In this document: positions 13,891-22,497 of the stretch, piece after piece
Layout of the letters: each line of letters starts with the position of its first letter
Position numbering within the stretch: position 1 is the first letter of the stretch
Assembly (NCBI RefSeq): GCF_021531475.1
Contig: NZ_JADYTX010000013.1
Coordinates: 1-48,643 of the forward strand
DNA from: Fusobacterium perfoetens
GTDB taxonomy: Bacteria; Fusobacteriota; Fusobacteriia; Fusobacteriales; Fusobacteriaceae
Length of the DNA stretch: 48,643 nucleotides
Reading direction: 5' to 3'
Translations under genes and position numbers: made by a program
Notes under the pieces: generated by a model
What the model was told of the DNA's origin: nothing
The model's database searches: none
Seen by the model: only the letters and a program-made list of their open reading frames with translations

Positions 13891-14934
13891 ATGAGAAAAA
13901 CAAGAGAGATAAAAATAGGTAATTTATATATTGGCGGAGAAAATCCTATTATTATTCAGTCTATGACAAATACTCCTACTGAAGATGTAGAAAAAACAGT
14001 GGCTCAAATAAAAGAATTAGAAAAAGCTGGTTGTGAATTAGTAAGAGTTACAGTAAACACAGAAAAAGCAGCAGAAGCTATAAAAGAGATAAAAAAGCAA
14101 ATAAATATTCCACTTGTGGCAGATATACATTTTGATTATAAGTTAGCTTTAAAAGCTATGGAAAATGGAATAGACAAACTTAGAATAAATCCTGGAAATA
14201 TAGGTGATGATGAAAAGGTAAGACTTGTGGTAGAAAAAGCAAAAGAATCAAATGTTCCTATAAGAATTGGAGTAAATAGTGGTTCTGTTGAAAAAAAAAT
14301 ATTAGAAAAATATGGAAGAGTAACTGCTGATGGAATGGTAGAAAGTGCTATGTACCACGTTAATCTTTTGGAAAAATATGGATTTAATAATATTATAATC
14401 TCACTAAAAGCTAGTAATGTAAAAATGATGGTTGATGCTTATAGAAAAATATCAGAGCTTGTTGATTATCCATTACATTTAGGGGTTACAGAAGCTGGAA
14501 CAGAATTTCAAGGAACAGTAAAATCAGCTATTGGAATAGGAAGTCTTTTAGTTGACGGAATTGGAAATACAATAAGAGTTTCATTAACAGAAAATCCAGT
14601 TGAAGAGATAAAAGTGGCAAAAGAAATTTTAAAAGTTTTAGGATTAAGAGAGGGAGTAGAGATAGTTTCTTGTCCTACTTGTGGAAGAACTCAAATAGAT
14701 TTAATTGGACTTGCTAAAAAAGTTGAAAAAGAGTTTGGAAATATAGAAAAAAATATAAAAATAGCTGTTATGGGTTGTGTTGTAAATGGACCTGGAGAAG
14801 CTAAAGAAGCAGACATTGGAGTTGCTGGTGGAAAAGGAGAGGGACTTTTATTTAAAAAAGGAGAGATTGTAAAAAAAGTTAAAGAGGAAGAAATTATCCC
14901 AGAACTTAGAAAAATGTTAGAGGAAATTTTGTAA
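13891..14934 (+). CDS. ispG: 4-hydroxy-3-methylbut-2-en-1-yl diphosphate synthase (GcpE/IspG)
   Basis: A 347-residue iron-sulphur enzyme of the MEP isoprenoid pathway that reduces methylerythritol cyclodiphosphate to HMBPP. The N-terminal TIM-barrel part contains [30 protein letters not shown] and [11 protein letters not shown]. The C-terminal part carries the [4Fe-4S] cysteines in [13 protein letters not shown] and [20 protein letters not shown]. This is the short bacterial form without the extra plant domain. AGAGGTG lies upstream of the ATG. No other MEP gene is in the window. It has its own promoter; the lipoprotein gene 63 nt downstream may or may not be co-transcribed. Confidence 0.96.
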   Translation: MRKTREIKIGNLYIGGENPIIIQSMTNTPTEDVEKTVAQIKELEKAGCELVRVTVNTEKAAEAIKEIKKQINIPLVADIHFDYKLALKAMENGIDKLRINPGNIGDDEKVRLVVEKAKESNVPIRIGVNSGSVEKKILEKYGRVTADGMVESAMYHVNLLEKYGFNNIIISLKASNVKMMVDAYRKISELVDYPLHLGVTEAGTEFQGTVKSAIGIGSLLVDGIGNTIRVSLTENPVEEIKVAKEILKVLGLREGVEIVSCPTCGRTQIDLIGLAKKVEKEFGNIEKNIKIAVMGCVVNGPGEAKEADIGVAGGKGEGLLFKKGEIVKKVKEEEIIPELRKMLEEIL

Positions 14935-14997
14935 AATTTTAAACTAAAATAAAAAAAAATAAGTCAAAAGAGTAAATCAATTTTTAGGAGTATAATT

Positions 14998-15435
14998 ATG
15001 AAAGCGAAGGCAGGGATTTTAGTATTATTAATATTAATTGTAACTAGTCTCAGTGGCTGTAAAGCTTTGGATTCTCTTTTGCCAAAAGATTATAACAATG
15101 AGATAGCTATGGAAAAAATAGAGGGCAGATATGTCTTTCAAGTTAATTATGACCCTCAATATACAAAACATGTATACCTCGATAATGTAAAAATAAGACC
15201 TGGAGTTAAATATTACGTAAAAGAAGGAAAATATTGGTTTAGATATATTGAAGAAGAAAAATATAGATTATCTCTCTTATTTTCAAGACACTCTTTTGAT
15301 GATGAAGATGACTCAGGTAGCGTAATGCAAGACTATGAAACAGTCAGAAGAGTTATAATGAATGAAGACAAAACAATAAATATAGAAGGAAGAAGGTGTA
15401 GAATTGAATTTCAAATCGGCACTGGATGGGATTAA
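14998..15435 (+). CDS. Predicted lipoprotein of unknown function, first gene of an ECF sigma cluster
   Basis: A 145-residue protein with a signal peptide and lipobox: MKAKAGILVLLILIVTSLSGC, Cys21 being the expected lipidation site. The mature part is polar, with YVFQVNYDPQYTKHVYLDNV and GVKYYVKEGKYWFRYIEEEK, suggesting a small beta-rich periplasmic domain. No family is recognised. TAGGAG precedes the ATG. It lies 22 nt upstream of an ECF sigma gene, so a role in sensing or responding to envelope stress is a reasonable inference but not shown. Confidence 0.7.
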   Translation: MKAKAGILVLLILIVTSLSGCKALDSLLPKDYNNEIAMEKIEGRYVFQVNYDPQYTKHVYLDNVKIRPGVKYYVKEGKYWFRYIEEEKYRLSLLFSRHSFDDEDDSGSVMQDYETVRRVIMNEDKTINIEGRRCRIEFQIGTGWD

Positions 15436-15457
15436 AAATTAATATAGGGGGAGAGAG

Positions 15458-15910
15458 ATGGATTTTGATGAAATATATGATGAATATTTCGATCGTATTT
15501 ATTATAAAATCCTAGGCTCAGTAAAAAATGCAGAAGACGCGGAAGATATAGCTCAAGAAGTATTCGTGAGTGTTTATAAAAATTTATCTAAGTTTCGAGC
15601 TGACAGTAAGATTTATACTTGGATATATAGGATTGCTATCAACAAAACTTATGATTTCTTCAGGAAAAAGAAAATTGATTTAGAATTAAATGAAGAGATT
15701 TTAAATATAGAAGATAATAGTGATCTGAATAGTCCTATGATAATTCAAGAAAATCTTAAAAAGTTGAGTAAAGAGGAAAGAGAAATATTGTTGTTGAAAG
15801 ATGTATATGGTTATAAGTTGCGTGAAATTTCAGATTTAAAAGGAAGAAATATATCGACTATAAAATCTATTTATTATAAAGCTTTGAAGAGTTTAGAGGA
15901 GGACAAGTGA
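15458..15910 (+). CDS. ECF-family RNA polymerase sigma factor (sigma-E-like)
   Basis: A 150-residue sigma-70-family protein with only regions 2 and 4. Region 2 (about 1-72) includes DEYFDRIYYKILGSVKNAED, then AEDIAQEVFVSVYKNL and the -10-recognition segment TWIYRIAINKTYDFFRKKK. Region 4 (about 95-148) includes LSKEEREILLLKDVYGYKLR and REISDLKGRNISTIKSIYYK, the helix-turn-helix that reads the -35. GGGGGAGAG precedes the ATG. Its stop overlaps the next gene's start by one base, a tight coupling typical of sigma/anti-sigma pairs. Envelope stress is the likely signal, judging from exported or membrane neighbours. A sigma-E with this role has been described in F. nucleatum; identity with it is not proven here. 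Confidence 0.92.
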   Translation: MDFDEIYDEYFDRIYYKILGSVKNAEDAEDIAQEVFVSVYKNLSKFRADSKIYTWIYRIAINKTYDFFRKKKIDLELNEEILNIEDNSDLNSPMIIQENLKKLSKEEREILLLKDVYGYKLREISDLKGRNISTIKSIYYKALKSLEEDK

Positions 15911-16233
15911 TGACGCCAAAGGAAAGAGTTAGATTAAATGTATATAAGACATTATTAAAAGAAGAAAAAGAAAAAAATAAAAAGAAATCTTATCTGACTA
16001 TGTCTGTATTTGTTGTTGGAATATTTGCAGGTTCTGTTTATAATCTTATTCCAAGTACAGAGTCAAAAACTTTAGAAAAAAATATCGGTGAATATACAAT
16101 ATCAAGAGTTGCAGAAGCTCCAAGAGAAAGAGACTTCAATGATTCAATAGACAATTATTTTAATGTCAACTCAAATCACGATAAATCAGAAATAAAAACA
16201 GATGAGTATTTTGTATTAAATATGCAATCTTAG
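15910..16233 (+). CDS. Probable anti-sigma factor, single-pass membrane protein
   Basis: A 107-residue protein: a basic, lysine-rich cytoplasmic part of about 27 residues (VRLNVYKTLLKEEKEKNKKK), one membrane helix (YLTMSVFVVGIFAGSVYNLI), and a polar extracytoplasmic part of about 60 residues. The topology and its one-base overlap with the ECF sigma stop codon (TGATG) point to an anti-sigma factor. The cytoplasmic part is shorter than a classic anti-sigma domain and lacks a zinc motif, so the assignment is by position and topology, not sequence. Either GTG 15907 or ATG 15910 could be the start; ATG is preferred. Confidence 0.6.
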   Translation: MTPKERVRLNVYKTLLKEEKEKNKKKSYLTMSVFVVGIFAGSVYNLIPSTESKTLEKNIGEYTISRVAEAPRERDFNDSIDNYFNVNSNHDKSEIKTDEYFVLNMQS

Positions 16234-16247
16234 TGGAGGCAAAATAG

Positions 16248-16673
16248 ATGTTAAAGAAATACATACTAATATTTACTATCCTTTTTGGAACTTTATCTTT
16301 TGGAGATACTAATAGTGAAAATTTAGGAATGATAACAGAAGAAGATTTTGCCAAAGTGGGAGTAACAAAAGAAAATATACTAAAAGCTAAAGATATAATA
16401 AATAACTCAAGAAATAAATGTAACTATCTTTTACTTGATAAAAAGAGCAAAGAGTTGGAGATAAATAAATATATTTTAGCTGGAATAGAAAAAAACTGGG
16501 ATAAAGTTTATGACTTAATTGATGAAATAGGAGATATTGAAGCTGATATTTTAAAGGATAAAATAAGAGCTCAGTACGAAGCTCAACAATGTATATCTCA
16601 AGAACAATATTTAAAAGCGAGAGAAATAGCTATAAAAAGAATAGAAAAAGCATCTCAAAATAAGAAAAAATAG
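16248..16673 (+). CDS. Small exported helical protein (Spy/CpxP-like in outline)
   Basis: A 141-residue protein with an N-terminal signal peptide (LKKYILIFTILFGTLSFG, cleavage near 19-20) and a charged, helix-forming mature part. Two cysteines (NKCNYLLL and AQQCISQEQY) are spaced to allow a disulphide. The pattern ITEEDFAKVGVTKENILKAK followed by helices and SQEQYLKAREIAIKRIEKA recalls periplasmic helical chaperones such as Spy/CpxP, but no definite family motif is seen. It follows the probable anti-sigma gene by 14 nt with AGTGGAGG upstream, so it belongs to the ECF cluster. Confidence 0.6.
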   Translation: MLKKYILIFTILFGTLSFGDTNSENLGMITEEDFAKVGVTKENILKAKDIINNSRNKCNYLLLDKKSKELEINKYILAGIEKNWDKVYDLIDEIGDIEADILKDKIRAQYEAQQCISQEQYLKAREIAIKRIEKASQNKKK

Positions 16674-16682
16674 AATATTTTA

Positions 16683-16711
16683 TTGACTGAATAAAATATG
16701 TGTGATATAAT
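16683..16711 (+). promoter_or_regulatory. Promoter of the SRP RNA gene
   Basis: TTGACT (16683-16688), a 17-bp spacer and TATAAT (16706-16711), seven bases before the predicted RNA start. Confidence 0.82.
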
Positions 16712-16717
16712 ACTAAA

Positions 16718-16831
16718 GCCGTGAGAGTGATGGAGGTTTATGGCGTAAAGATATCGAACCGTGTCAGGTCTGGAAGGAAGCAGCACTAAGGTATGTTTGC
16801 GGGTGTAGATTCAAAGTCATTTTTACGGTTT
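16718..16831 (+). ncRNA. ffs: Signal recognition particle RNA (4.5S-type, bacterial small form)
   Basis: The conserved domain IV core GTGTCAGGTCTGGAAGG followed by AAGCAGCACTAAGG is present (about 16760-16792), with the GGAA tetraloop and the asymmetric and symmetric loops that bind Ffh. The ends pair: CCGTGA near 16719 with TTTACGG near 16822. The length of roughly 110 nt fits the short Gram-negative-type SRP RNA without an Alu domain. The exact ends are approximate. Confidence 0.93.
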
Positions 16832-16845
16832 TGATATGTATATCG

Positions 16846-16872
16846 AGGAGAGGGAGACTTCTCCTTTTTTTT
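16846..16872 (+). terminator. Intrinsic terminator after SRP RNA
   Basis: AGGAGA (16846-16851) pairs with TCTCCT (16860-16865), followed by an 8-T run. Confidence 0.72.
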
Positions 16873-16892
16873 ATAACTATGGAGGAGTAAAA

Positions 16893-18125
16893 ATGTATAA
16901 AGTTTTATATGGAGAAGAAATAAAAAAATATACAAATACTTTTAAAAGAATGGAAAAACTTCTTCCAAAATTAAATGAAGCTGAATGTATAATATTGGAA
17001 GAGGATAAAGAAACTATCGGATATATTTCTGCTTGGAAAGAGGATAAAAAATATAAGATAGAAAATATCTTTATAAGAAAAGAAGATAGATATAAATCAG
17101 CTGGAACTAAACTTATTAACTTTTTTATAAATCATAGCAAAAAGAATGGAAAAAGAGAGATTGAATATGTAGGTGGAGAACAAACAGTTATATCTTTTTT
17201 GAAAAAATATAGATTTAAAGAAAAAGATGGAAAAATAGTCCTTGATATATATGAGGATTCTAAAAGGAAAAAAGATGGCTTTGCAGTAGTTATAAGCTCA
17301 ATATTTTTAAATATATTTTTGGCAGTTATAAAGATTTTTGGTGGAATAAAAGGAAAATCAAATGCTTTATTAGCTGACGGATTTAACTCACTATCAGATG
17401 TGGCAAGTTCAACAGCTATTCTTTTAGGGATACATTTCAGTAATATGCCAGAAGATGAAGACCACCCTTACGGTCATGAAAAAATAGAAAGTATAATAGG
17501 AATAATGGTTGGAATTTTTGTTGTTATAACAGGGGTTGAGCTTGGAAAAGATGCTGTGATAAAACTTTTAAATAAAGATTATACAGCTATTCCAAATTTT
17601 TCAACAATATATCTTGCAATGATATCTATCGTTGTAAAATATGGAATGTATTTTTATAAAATGAAAATAGGAAAGGCTACAAAAAATACAGCATTAATAG
17701 CTGATGCAAGAGATAGTAAAAGTGATGTATTATCTTCTAGTGGAGTAGTTATAGGGATTTTACTTTCAATCTATGTGTCTCCAATTTTTGATATAATAGT
17801 TAGTATTGTAGTTGCAGGACTTATTTTAAAAGAGGGAATAAGTACAATATTTGAAGTTTCAGATATAATTCTTGATAGACAAGAGGAAGATTTTATTCAA
17901 GAGATAGAAGATTATATTTATCATAATACAGATATAAAAAATGTTCACGATATATATATGAGACGTTCTGGGGATAAAATATTTTTGAGTTTGCATATAA
18001 GAGTTGATAAAAATATGACAGTTTATGCGTCACACAGCCTTGCAGATAATTTGGAAGAGTCAATAATGACAGATTTTAAAGAAGTGAAAGAAGTTATGAT
18101 TCATATAGATTCGTTATTAGATTAA
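16893..18125 (+). CDS. GNAT acetyltransferase domain fused to a cation diffusion facilitator (CDF) transporter
   Basis: A 410-residue two-part protein. Residues 1-125 look like a GNAT domain: ECIILEEDKETIGYISAW, then IENIFIRKEDRYKSAGTKLI with the acetyl-CoA loop (R-Y-K-S-A-G), and a C-terminal FLKKYRFKEKDGKI. Residues 130-410 are a complete CDF/ZitB-FieF-type exporter of zinc, iron, manganese or cobalt, with six membrane helices, metal-site motifs ADGFNSLSDVASS and ADARDSKSDVLSS, EDEDHPYGHEKIESI and a cytoplasmic tail. The start ATG 16893 follows GGAGGAG; an in-frame ATG at 16836 would run through the terminator. It lies 12 nt upstream of the helicase gene, probably in one operon. Confidence 0.88.
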   Translation: MYKVLYGEEIKKYTNTFKRMEKLLPKLNEAECIILEEDKETIGYISAWKEDKKYKIENIFIRKEDRYKSAGTKLINFFINHSKKNGKREIEYVGGEQTVISFLKKYRFKEKDGKIVLDIYEDSKRKKDGFAVVISSIFLNIFLAVIKIFGGIKGKSNALLADGFNSLSDVASSTAILLGIHFSNMPEDEDHPYGHEKIESIIGIMVGIFVVITGVELGKDAVIKLLNKDYTAIPNFSTIYLAMISIVVKYGMYFYKMKIGKATKNTALIADARDSKSDVLSSSGVVIGILLSIYVSPIFDIIVSIVVAGLILKEGISTIFEVSDIILDRQEEDFIQEIEDYIYHNTDIKNVHDIYMRRSGDKIFLSLHIRVDKNMTVYASHSLADNLEESIMTDFKEVKEVMIHIDSLLD

Positions 18126-18137
18126 AAAGGAGAGGAA

Positions 18138-20333
18138 ATGAAAAGCATACTTGATCAGTTAAATGAACAGCAAAGAAAAGCTGGAGAAAAAATAGATGGA
18201 CCACTTTTAATTTTAGCAGGAGCAGGTTCTGGAAAAACTAGAACAATAACTTATAGAATTGCTCATATGATATTGGAGAGAGGGATTTCTCCTTACTCTA
18301 TATTAGCAGTTACTTTTACAAATAAAGCTGCCAAAGAGATGAAAGAGAGAGTTGAAAATCTTATAGGAGAAGATGGAAAAAAAGTTATGCTGTCAACTTT
18401 CCACTCTTTTGGATTAAGACTTTTAAGAATTTATAGCTCAAAAATAGGATATAATCCCAATTTTACAATTTATGATACTGATGATCAAAAAAGAATAATA
18501 AAACCTATTCTTAAGCAACTGGTAGTAAAAGATAAAGATTTAACAGAGGGAAGAATTGCTTCAATAATCTCTCGTAACAAAGAGGACGGAATCTCTCCAG
18601 ATGAATATTTAGCAGGAAATAAATATGATGGAAATGCAAAAATTGTTTATGAAGTTTTTGTAAGATATAATCAAGAATTAAAAAATAATAATGGAATGGA
18701 TTTTTCTGATATTTTAGTAAATACAAATAAACTTTTGGATAATGAAGAAATCCTTACAAAAGTTCAAGAAAAATTCAGATATATAATGGTGGACGAATAT
18801 CAAGATACAAACAATATTCAATATCAAATTGTAAATAAAATAGCTCAAAAATATAAAAATATTTGTGTTGTTGGAGATGAAAACCAAAGTATATATGGAT
18901 TTAGAGGAGCGAATATAAAAAATATCTTAGATTTCGAAAAAGATTATAAAGATGCCACAGTTATAAAACTAGAGGAAAACTACCGTTCTACAAAAGTAAT
19001 TTTAGAGGCAGCAAACTCTGTTATAAAAAACAATAAAACTTCTAAAGAAAAAAATCTATGGACAAGAAAAGCTACAGGAGATTTAATACTTTTAAAACAC
19101 TGTGACAATGGAAGAGAGGAAGTAAATTTTGTAATTGAGCAAATTCAAAAACTTAAAAAATCTGGAAAAAGATATAATGATTTTACAATCCTTTATAGAA
19201 CTAATGCTCAATCAAGACTTTTTGAAGAGGGATTTTTAAGAGAAAATATTCCATATAAAATTTTCGGTGGAATGCAATTCTATCAAAGAGCTGAGATAAA
19301 AGATATTTTAGGATATTTATCTGTTGTAAATAACCAAATGGACGGAATAAACCTTGACAGAATAATAAATGTTCCTAAAAGAAAAATAGGTGATAAAACT
19401 GTTGAAAAAATTAGAAACTATGCTAATGAAAATAATATCACTTACTATGAAGGACTTAAAAATATAGAAAGTGTTGAAGGAATAGGAAAAACAACAGTTG
19501 AAAAAATAAAAGAGTTTACTAAAATAATCGATACTCTTATAGAGGAAAGTCAAGAACTTCCAGTGTCAGAACTTTTTAATGATTTACTGGAGATGACAGA
19601 ATATAAAAAATATTTAGAAACAAATTATGAAGATTATGAGTCTAGAATAGAGAACGTAGAAGAGTTAAGAACTTCTATAGTGGAACTAGAAAAAATTGTT
19701 GAAAATTTAACTTTAAGAGAATATTTAGAAAATGTTTCTTTAGTTAGTGCCACTGATGATTTAGATGAGCAAAAAGAGTATGTAAAATTAATGACAATCC
19801 ATAATTCTAAAGGTTTAGAGTTTCCAGTAGTATTTTTAGTTGGAATGGAAGATGAAGTTTTTCCTAACACAATGAAAGTAATAATAGATCAAGATCAATT
19901 GGAAGAGGAAAGAAGAATCTGTTATGTAGGAATAACAAGAGCTGAGGAAAGATTATTTATATCTTTCGCATCTTCAAGATATGTTTATGGAAGAGAGGAT
20001 TGGAGAACTCCGTCAAGATTTATAAATGAAATTTCTCCAGATCTTATAGAAAAAGAAGAAAATACTCACACAATTAAAGAGAAAAGTGTAGAAGATAAAA
20101 TTTATGATAAAATAGCTAAAAAATCTTTAAATACTTTTGCAAATACAAAAGAATTAAAACAATCAATTGAAAATATGAAGAAATTACCATATAATATAGG
20201 GGACAAGGTTACTCATGTAAAATATGGACTTGGAAAAGTAGTAGGAATAAACGAAAAGAAAGTAAGTGTACAATTTGTTGATGGTACAAAAGATATAGCA
20301 TTGATATTAGCAGGTAAATTTCTAAAAAAATAG
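18138..20333 (+). CDS. pcrA: ATP-dependent DNA helicase, UvrD/PcrA family
   Basis: A 731-residue superfamily 1A 3'-5' helicase for repair, replication restart and removal of RecA filaments. The motifs appear in order: Q motif LNEQQRKAG, Walker A LAGAGSGKTRTITYR, motif Ia AVTFTNKAAKEMKER, Walker B MVDEYQDTN, motif III VVGDENQSIYGFRGA, motif IV LEENYRSTKVILEAA, motif V LMTIHNSKGLEFPVVFLVGM and motif VI ICYVGITRAEERLFIS. The C-terminal KVTHVKYGLGKVVGI is the Tudor-like domain that in PcrA/UvrD contacts RNA polymerase. The length is typical. AGGAGAGG precedes the ATG. It sits at the head of the lpx cluster, whose first gene begins 10 nt after its stop. Confidence 0.95.
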   Translation: MKSILDQLNEQQRKAGEKIDGPLLILAGAGSGKTRTITYRIAHMILERGISPYSILAVTFTNKAAKEMKERVENLIGEDGKKVMLSTFHSFGLRLLRIYSSKIGYNPNFTIYDTDDQKRIIKPILKQLVVKDKDLTEGRIASIISRNKEDGISPDEYLAGNKYDGNAKIVYEVFVRYNQELKNNNGMDFSDILVNTNKLLDNEEILTKVQEKFRYIMVDEYQDTNNIQYQIVNKIAQKYKNICVVGDENQSIYGFRGANIKNILDFEKDYKDATVIKLEENYRSTKVILEAANSVIKNNKTSKEKNLWTRKATGDLILLKHCDNGREEVNFVIEQIQKLKKSGKRYNDFTILYRTNAQSRLFEEGFLRENIPYKIFGGMQFYQRAEIKDILGYLSVVNNQMDGINLDRIINVPKRKIGDKTVEKIRNYANENNITYYEGLKNIESVEGIGKTTVEKIKEFTKIIDTLIEESQELPVSELFNDLLEMTEYKKYLETNYEDYESRIENVEELRTSIVELEKIVENLTLREYLENVSLVSATDDLDEQKEYVKLMTIHNSKGLEFPVVFLVGMEDEVFPNTMKVIIDQDQLEEERRICYVGITRAEERLFISFASSRYVYGREDWRTPSRFINEISPDLIEKEENTHTIKEKSVEDKIYDKIAKKSLNTFANTKELKQSIENMKKLPYNIGDKVTHVKYGLGKVVGINEKKVSVQFVDGTKDIALILAGKFLKK

Positions 20334-20343
20334 GAGGAAATTG

Positions 20344-21171
20344 ATGAAAAGAAAAACTATAAATCAAGAGATTTTTTATGAGGGGATAGGTCTTCATAAA
20401 GGAAAAAATATAAAACTTCATCTAATTCCAGCTGAAAAAGGTGGAATAATATTTAGAAGAACAGATTTAGAAGAGGGAAAAAATGAAATAGCTCTTCACA
20501 TTGATAATACTTTTGATTTAACAAGAGGAACAAATTTAAAAAATGAATTTGGAGCAGCAGTTTATACAATAGAACATTTTTTATCAGCTCTATATATTTT
20601 AGAAATAACAGATTTAGTTGTAGAATTAAGTGACAATGAACTACCTATTTGTGATGGAAGTTCTCATACTTTTATTGAAGAGATAGAAAAAGTGGGAATA
20701 AAAGAGCTAGATGAAGATGTAAAAGAGATAGAAATAAAAGAGCCAGTTTATCTTGCTAAAGGAGATAAATATGTAATCGCTCTTCCTTATGATGGATATA
20801 AATTAACTTATACAATAAAGTTTGACCATACATTTTTAAAATCTCAAATGTTAGAAACTGAGATTAATTTAGAGAATTATAAAAAAGAGATATCTTTTGC
20901 AAGAACTTTTGGATTTGATTACGAGATAGAGTATTTAAAGAAAAATAATCTGGCTTTAGGTGGAACTTTAGAAAATGCAATCGTTATTAAAAAAGATGGA
21001 GTATTAAATCCAGATGGATTAAGATATGAAGATGAATTTGTTAGACATAAAATGTTAGATATCATAGGAGATTTGAAAGTTTTAAATAGACCTATAAAGG
21101 GGCATATAATAGCAATAAAAGCTGGACATGCTCTTGATATAGAGTTTGCAAATTTGATAAAAAATTTATAA
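20344..21171 (+). CDS. lpxC: UDP-3-O-acyl-N-acetylglucosamine deacetylase
   Basis: A 275-residue zinc amidase for the first committed step of lipid A synthesis. Motifs: QEIFYEGIGLHKGKNIKL at the start, the zinc ligand in YTIEHFLSALYI, the catalytic Glu/Asp region ELPICDGSSHTFIEEIE, the two further ligands in RHKMLDIIGDLKVL, and the catalytic histidine in IKAGHALDIEF. This is shorter than E. coli LpxC (305) but within the family. ATG 20344 was chosen since AGGAGG (20332-20337) is six bases upstream; TTG 20341 is too close. It follows the helicase by 10 nt, and fabZ lies 94 nt downstream with a possible internal promoter. Confidence 0.95.
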   Translation: MKRKTINQEIFYEGIGLHKGKNIKLHLIPAEKGGIIFRRTDLEEGKNEIALHIDNTFDLTRGTNLKNEFGAAVYTIEHFLSALYILEITDLVVELSDNELPICDGSSHTFIEEIEKVGIKELDEDVKEIEIKEPVYLAKGDKYVIALPYDGYKLTYTIKFDHTFLKSQMLETEINLENYKKEISFARTFGFDYEIEYLKKNNLALGGTLENAIVIKKDGVLNPDGLRYEDEFVRHKMLDIIGDLKVLNRPIKGHIIAIKAGHALDIEFANLIKNL

Positions 21172-21265
21172 TTTGAAAAAATATTTTAAGAAACGAAGAA
21201 AAAATCTACAAAAAAAATATACAATATAGTATAATATAGTATAGAAAAAACTCGGAGGTTAATAA

Positions 21266-21703
21266 ATGTTAACAGTTAATGAAATAATGGAAAGAATCCC
21301 ACACAGATATCCTTTTTTGTTAGTAGATAGAATAGTAGATATCGATAGAGAAAATAATAAAGTAATAGGATTAAAAAATATAACAATAAATGAAGCTTGT
21401 TTCCAAGGTCATTTTCCAGGACATCCTATTCTTCCAGGAGTTTTAATAGTTGAAGGAATAGCACAAGCTTTAGGAGTTTTAGTTTTTGAATTAGCTGGAG
21501 ATGACGGAAAAGATAAAGTTCCTTACTTCGCAGCTCTTGATGAAGTAAAATTTAAAGCTCCAGTAAAACCAGGAGACCAATTAATATATGAAGCACAAAT
21601 TATAAAACAAAGAAGAAATATTATAAAAGCAGAAGGTGTAGCTAAAGTAGACGGGAAAGTAGTTACAGAGGTAAAATTTACTTTTAGCATAATGGATAAA
21701 TAA
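21266..21703 (+). CDS. fabZ: 3-hydroxyacyl-[acyl-carrier-protein] dehydratase FabZ
   Basis: A 145-residue hotdog-fold dehydratase of fatty acid elongation. The hallmark IPHRYPFLLVDRIVDID holds the start of the active site; NEACFQGHFPGHPILPGVLI holds the catalytic histidine, and IVEGIAQALGVLVFEL the central helix glutamate. It lies in an lpx cluster, as in many Gram-negatives, where it balances acyl-chain supply between phospholipid and lipid A. The 94-nt gap upstream has a TATAAT at 21230-21235 with only a weak -35, so a promoter here is possible. CTCGGAGG precedes the ATG. lpxA follows after 20 nt. Confidence 0.96.
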   Translation: MLTVNEIMERIPHRYPFLLVDRIVDIDRENNKVIGLKNITINEACFQGHFPGHPILPGVLIVEGIAQALGVLVFELAGDDGKDKVPYFAALDEVKFKAPVKPGDQLIYEAQIIKQRRNIIKAEGVAKVDGKVVTEVKFTFSIMDK

Positions 21704-21723
21704 CTTAGAATGGGGGAGTTAAT

Positions 21724-22497
21724 GTGACTGAAATACACAGTACATCAATAATAGAAGAGGGAGCAGTTATAGGCGAAAATGTAAAAATAGGTCCTTTTTG
21801 CATAATAGGAAAAGATGTAAAAATAGGAAATAATACAACTTTACAATCTCATATAGTTATTGAAGGAATAACAGAGATAGGAGAAAATAATACTATTTAT
21901 TCATTTGCTTCTATAGGAAAAGCTTCTCAAGATTTAAAGTATAAGGGAGAGCCTACAAAAACTATAATAGGAAATAATAATACAATTAGAGAATTTGTAA
22001 CTATTCATAGAGGAACAGATGACAAATGGGAAACAAGAATAGGAAATAATAATCTTTTAATGGCTTATGTTCATGTGGCACATGATGTAATAATTGGAGA
22101 TAATTGTATTTTTTCAAATGCTGCAACATTAGCAGGTCACGTAGAGATAGGAAACTGGGTAATAGTTGGAGGACTGACAGGTGTTCATCAATTTTGTAAA
22201 ATTGGAGATCACGCAATGATCGGAGGAGCTTCAGCAGTTACACAAGATATATGTCCATTTATTTTAGCTGATGGAAATAAAGCAATTCCAGTGGGACTTA
22301 ATAATATAGGATTAAGAAGAAGAGGATTTACAGACGAAGAACTTTTAGATTTAAAAAGAGCTTACAAAGTTTTATTTAGAAAAGGTCTACCTTTAAAAGA
22401 AGCTTTAGCACAGCTTGAAGAAACATATAGTGAAAGTAAAAATGTAATGAATCTTGTAAACTTTATATCTCAAAGTAAACGGGGGATTGCAAAATAA
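21724..22497 (+). CDS. lpxA: UDP-N-acetylglucosamine acyltransferase
   Basis: A 257-residue left-handed beta-helix enzyme that puts the first 3-hydroxyacyl chain on UDP-GlcNAc. Hexapeptide repeats run through residues 1-190 (for example EGAVIGENVKIGPFCIIGKD). The catalytic histidine is in MAYVHVAHDVIIGDN; GGLTGVHQFCKIGDHAMIGG is a conserved segment; the C-terminal helical domain begins with LNNIGLRRRGFTDEEL. It starts at GTG 21724, with GGGGGAG upstream; the ATG two bases before is out of frame and stops at once. The gene ends overlapping lpxI by one base (TAATG). Confidence 0.96.
   Translation: MTEIHSTSIIEEGAVIGENVKIGPFCIIGKDVKIGNNTTLQSHIVIEGITEIGENNTIYSFASIGKASQDLKYKGEPTKTIIGNNNTIREFVTIHRGTDDKWETRIGNNNLLMAYVHVAHDVIIGDNCIFSNAATLAGHVEIGNWVIVGGLTGVHQFCKIGDHAMIGGASAVTQDICPFILADGNKAIPVGLNNIGLRRRGFTDEELLDLKRAYKVLFRKGLPLKEALAQLEETYSESKNVMNLVNFISQSKRGIAK

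Noticed and set aside
16836-16892. Longer N-terminus for the GNAT-CDF protein beginning at 16836
   Set aside because: That stretch contains the SRP RNA terminator, and GGAGGAG lies directly before ATG 16893.
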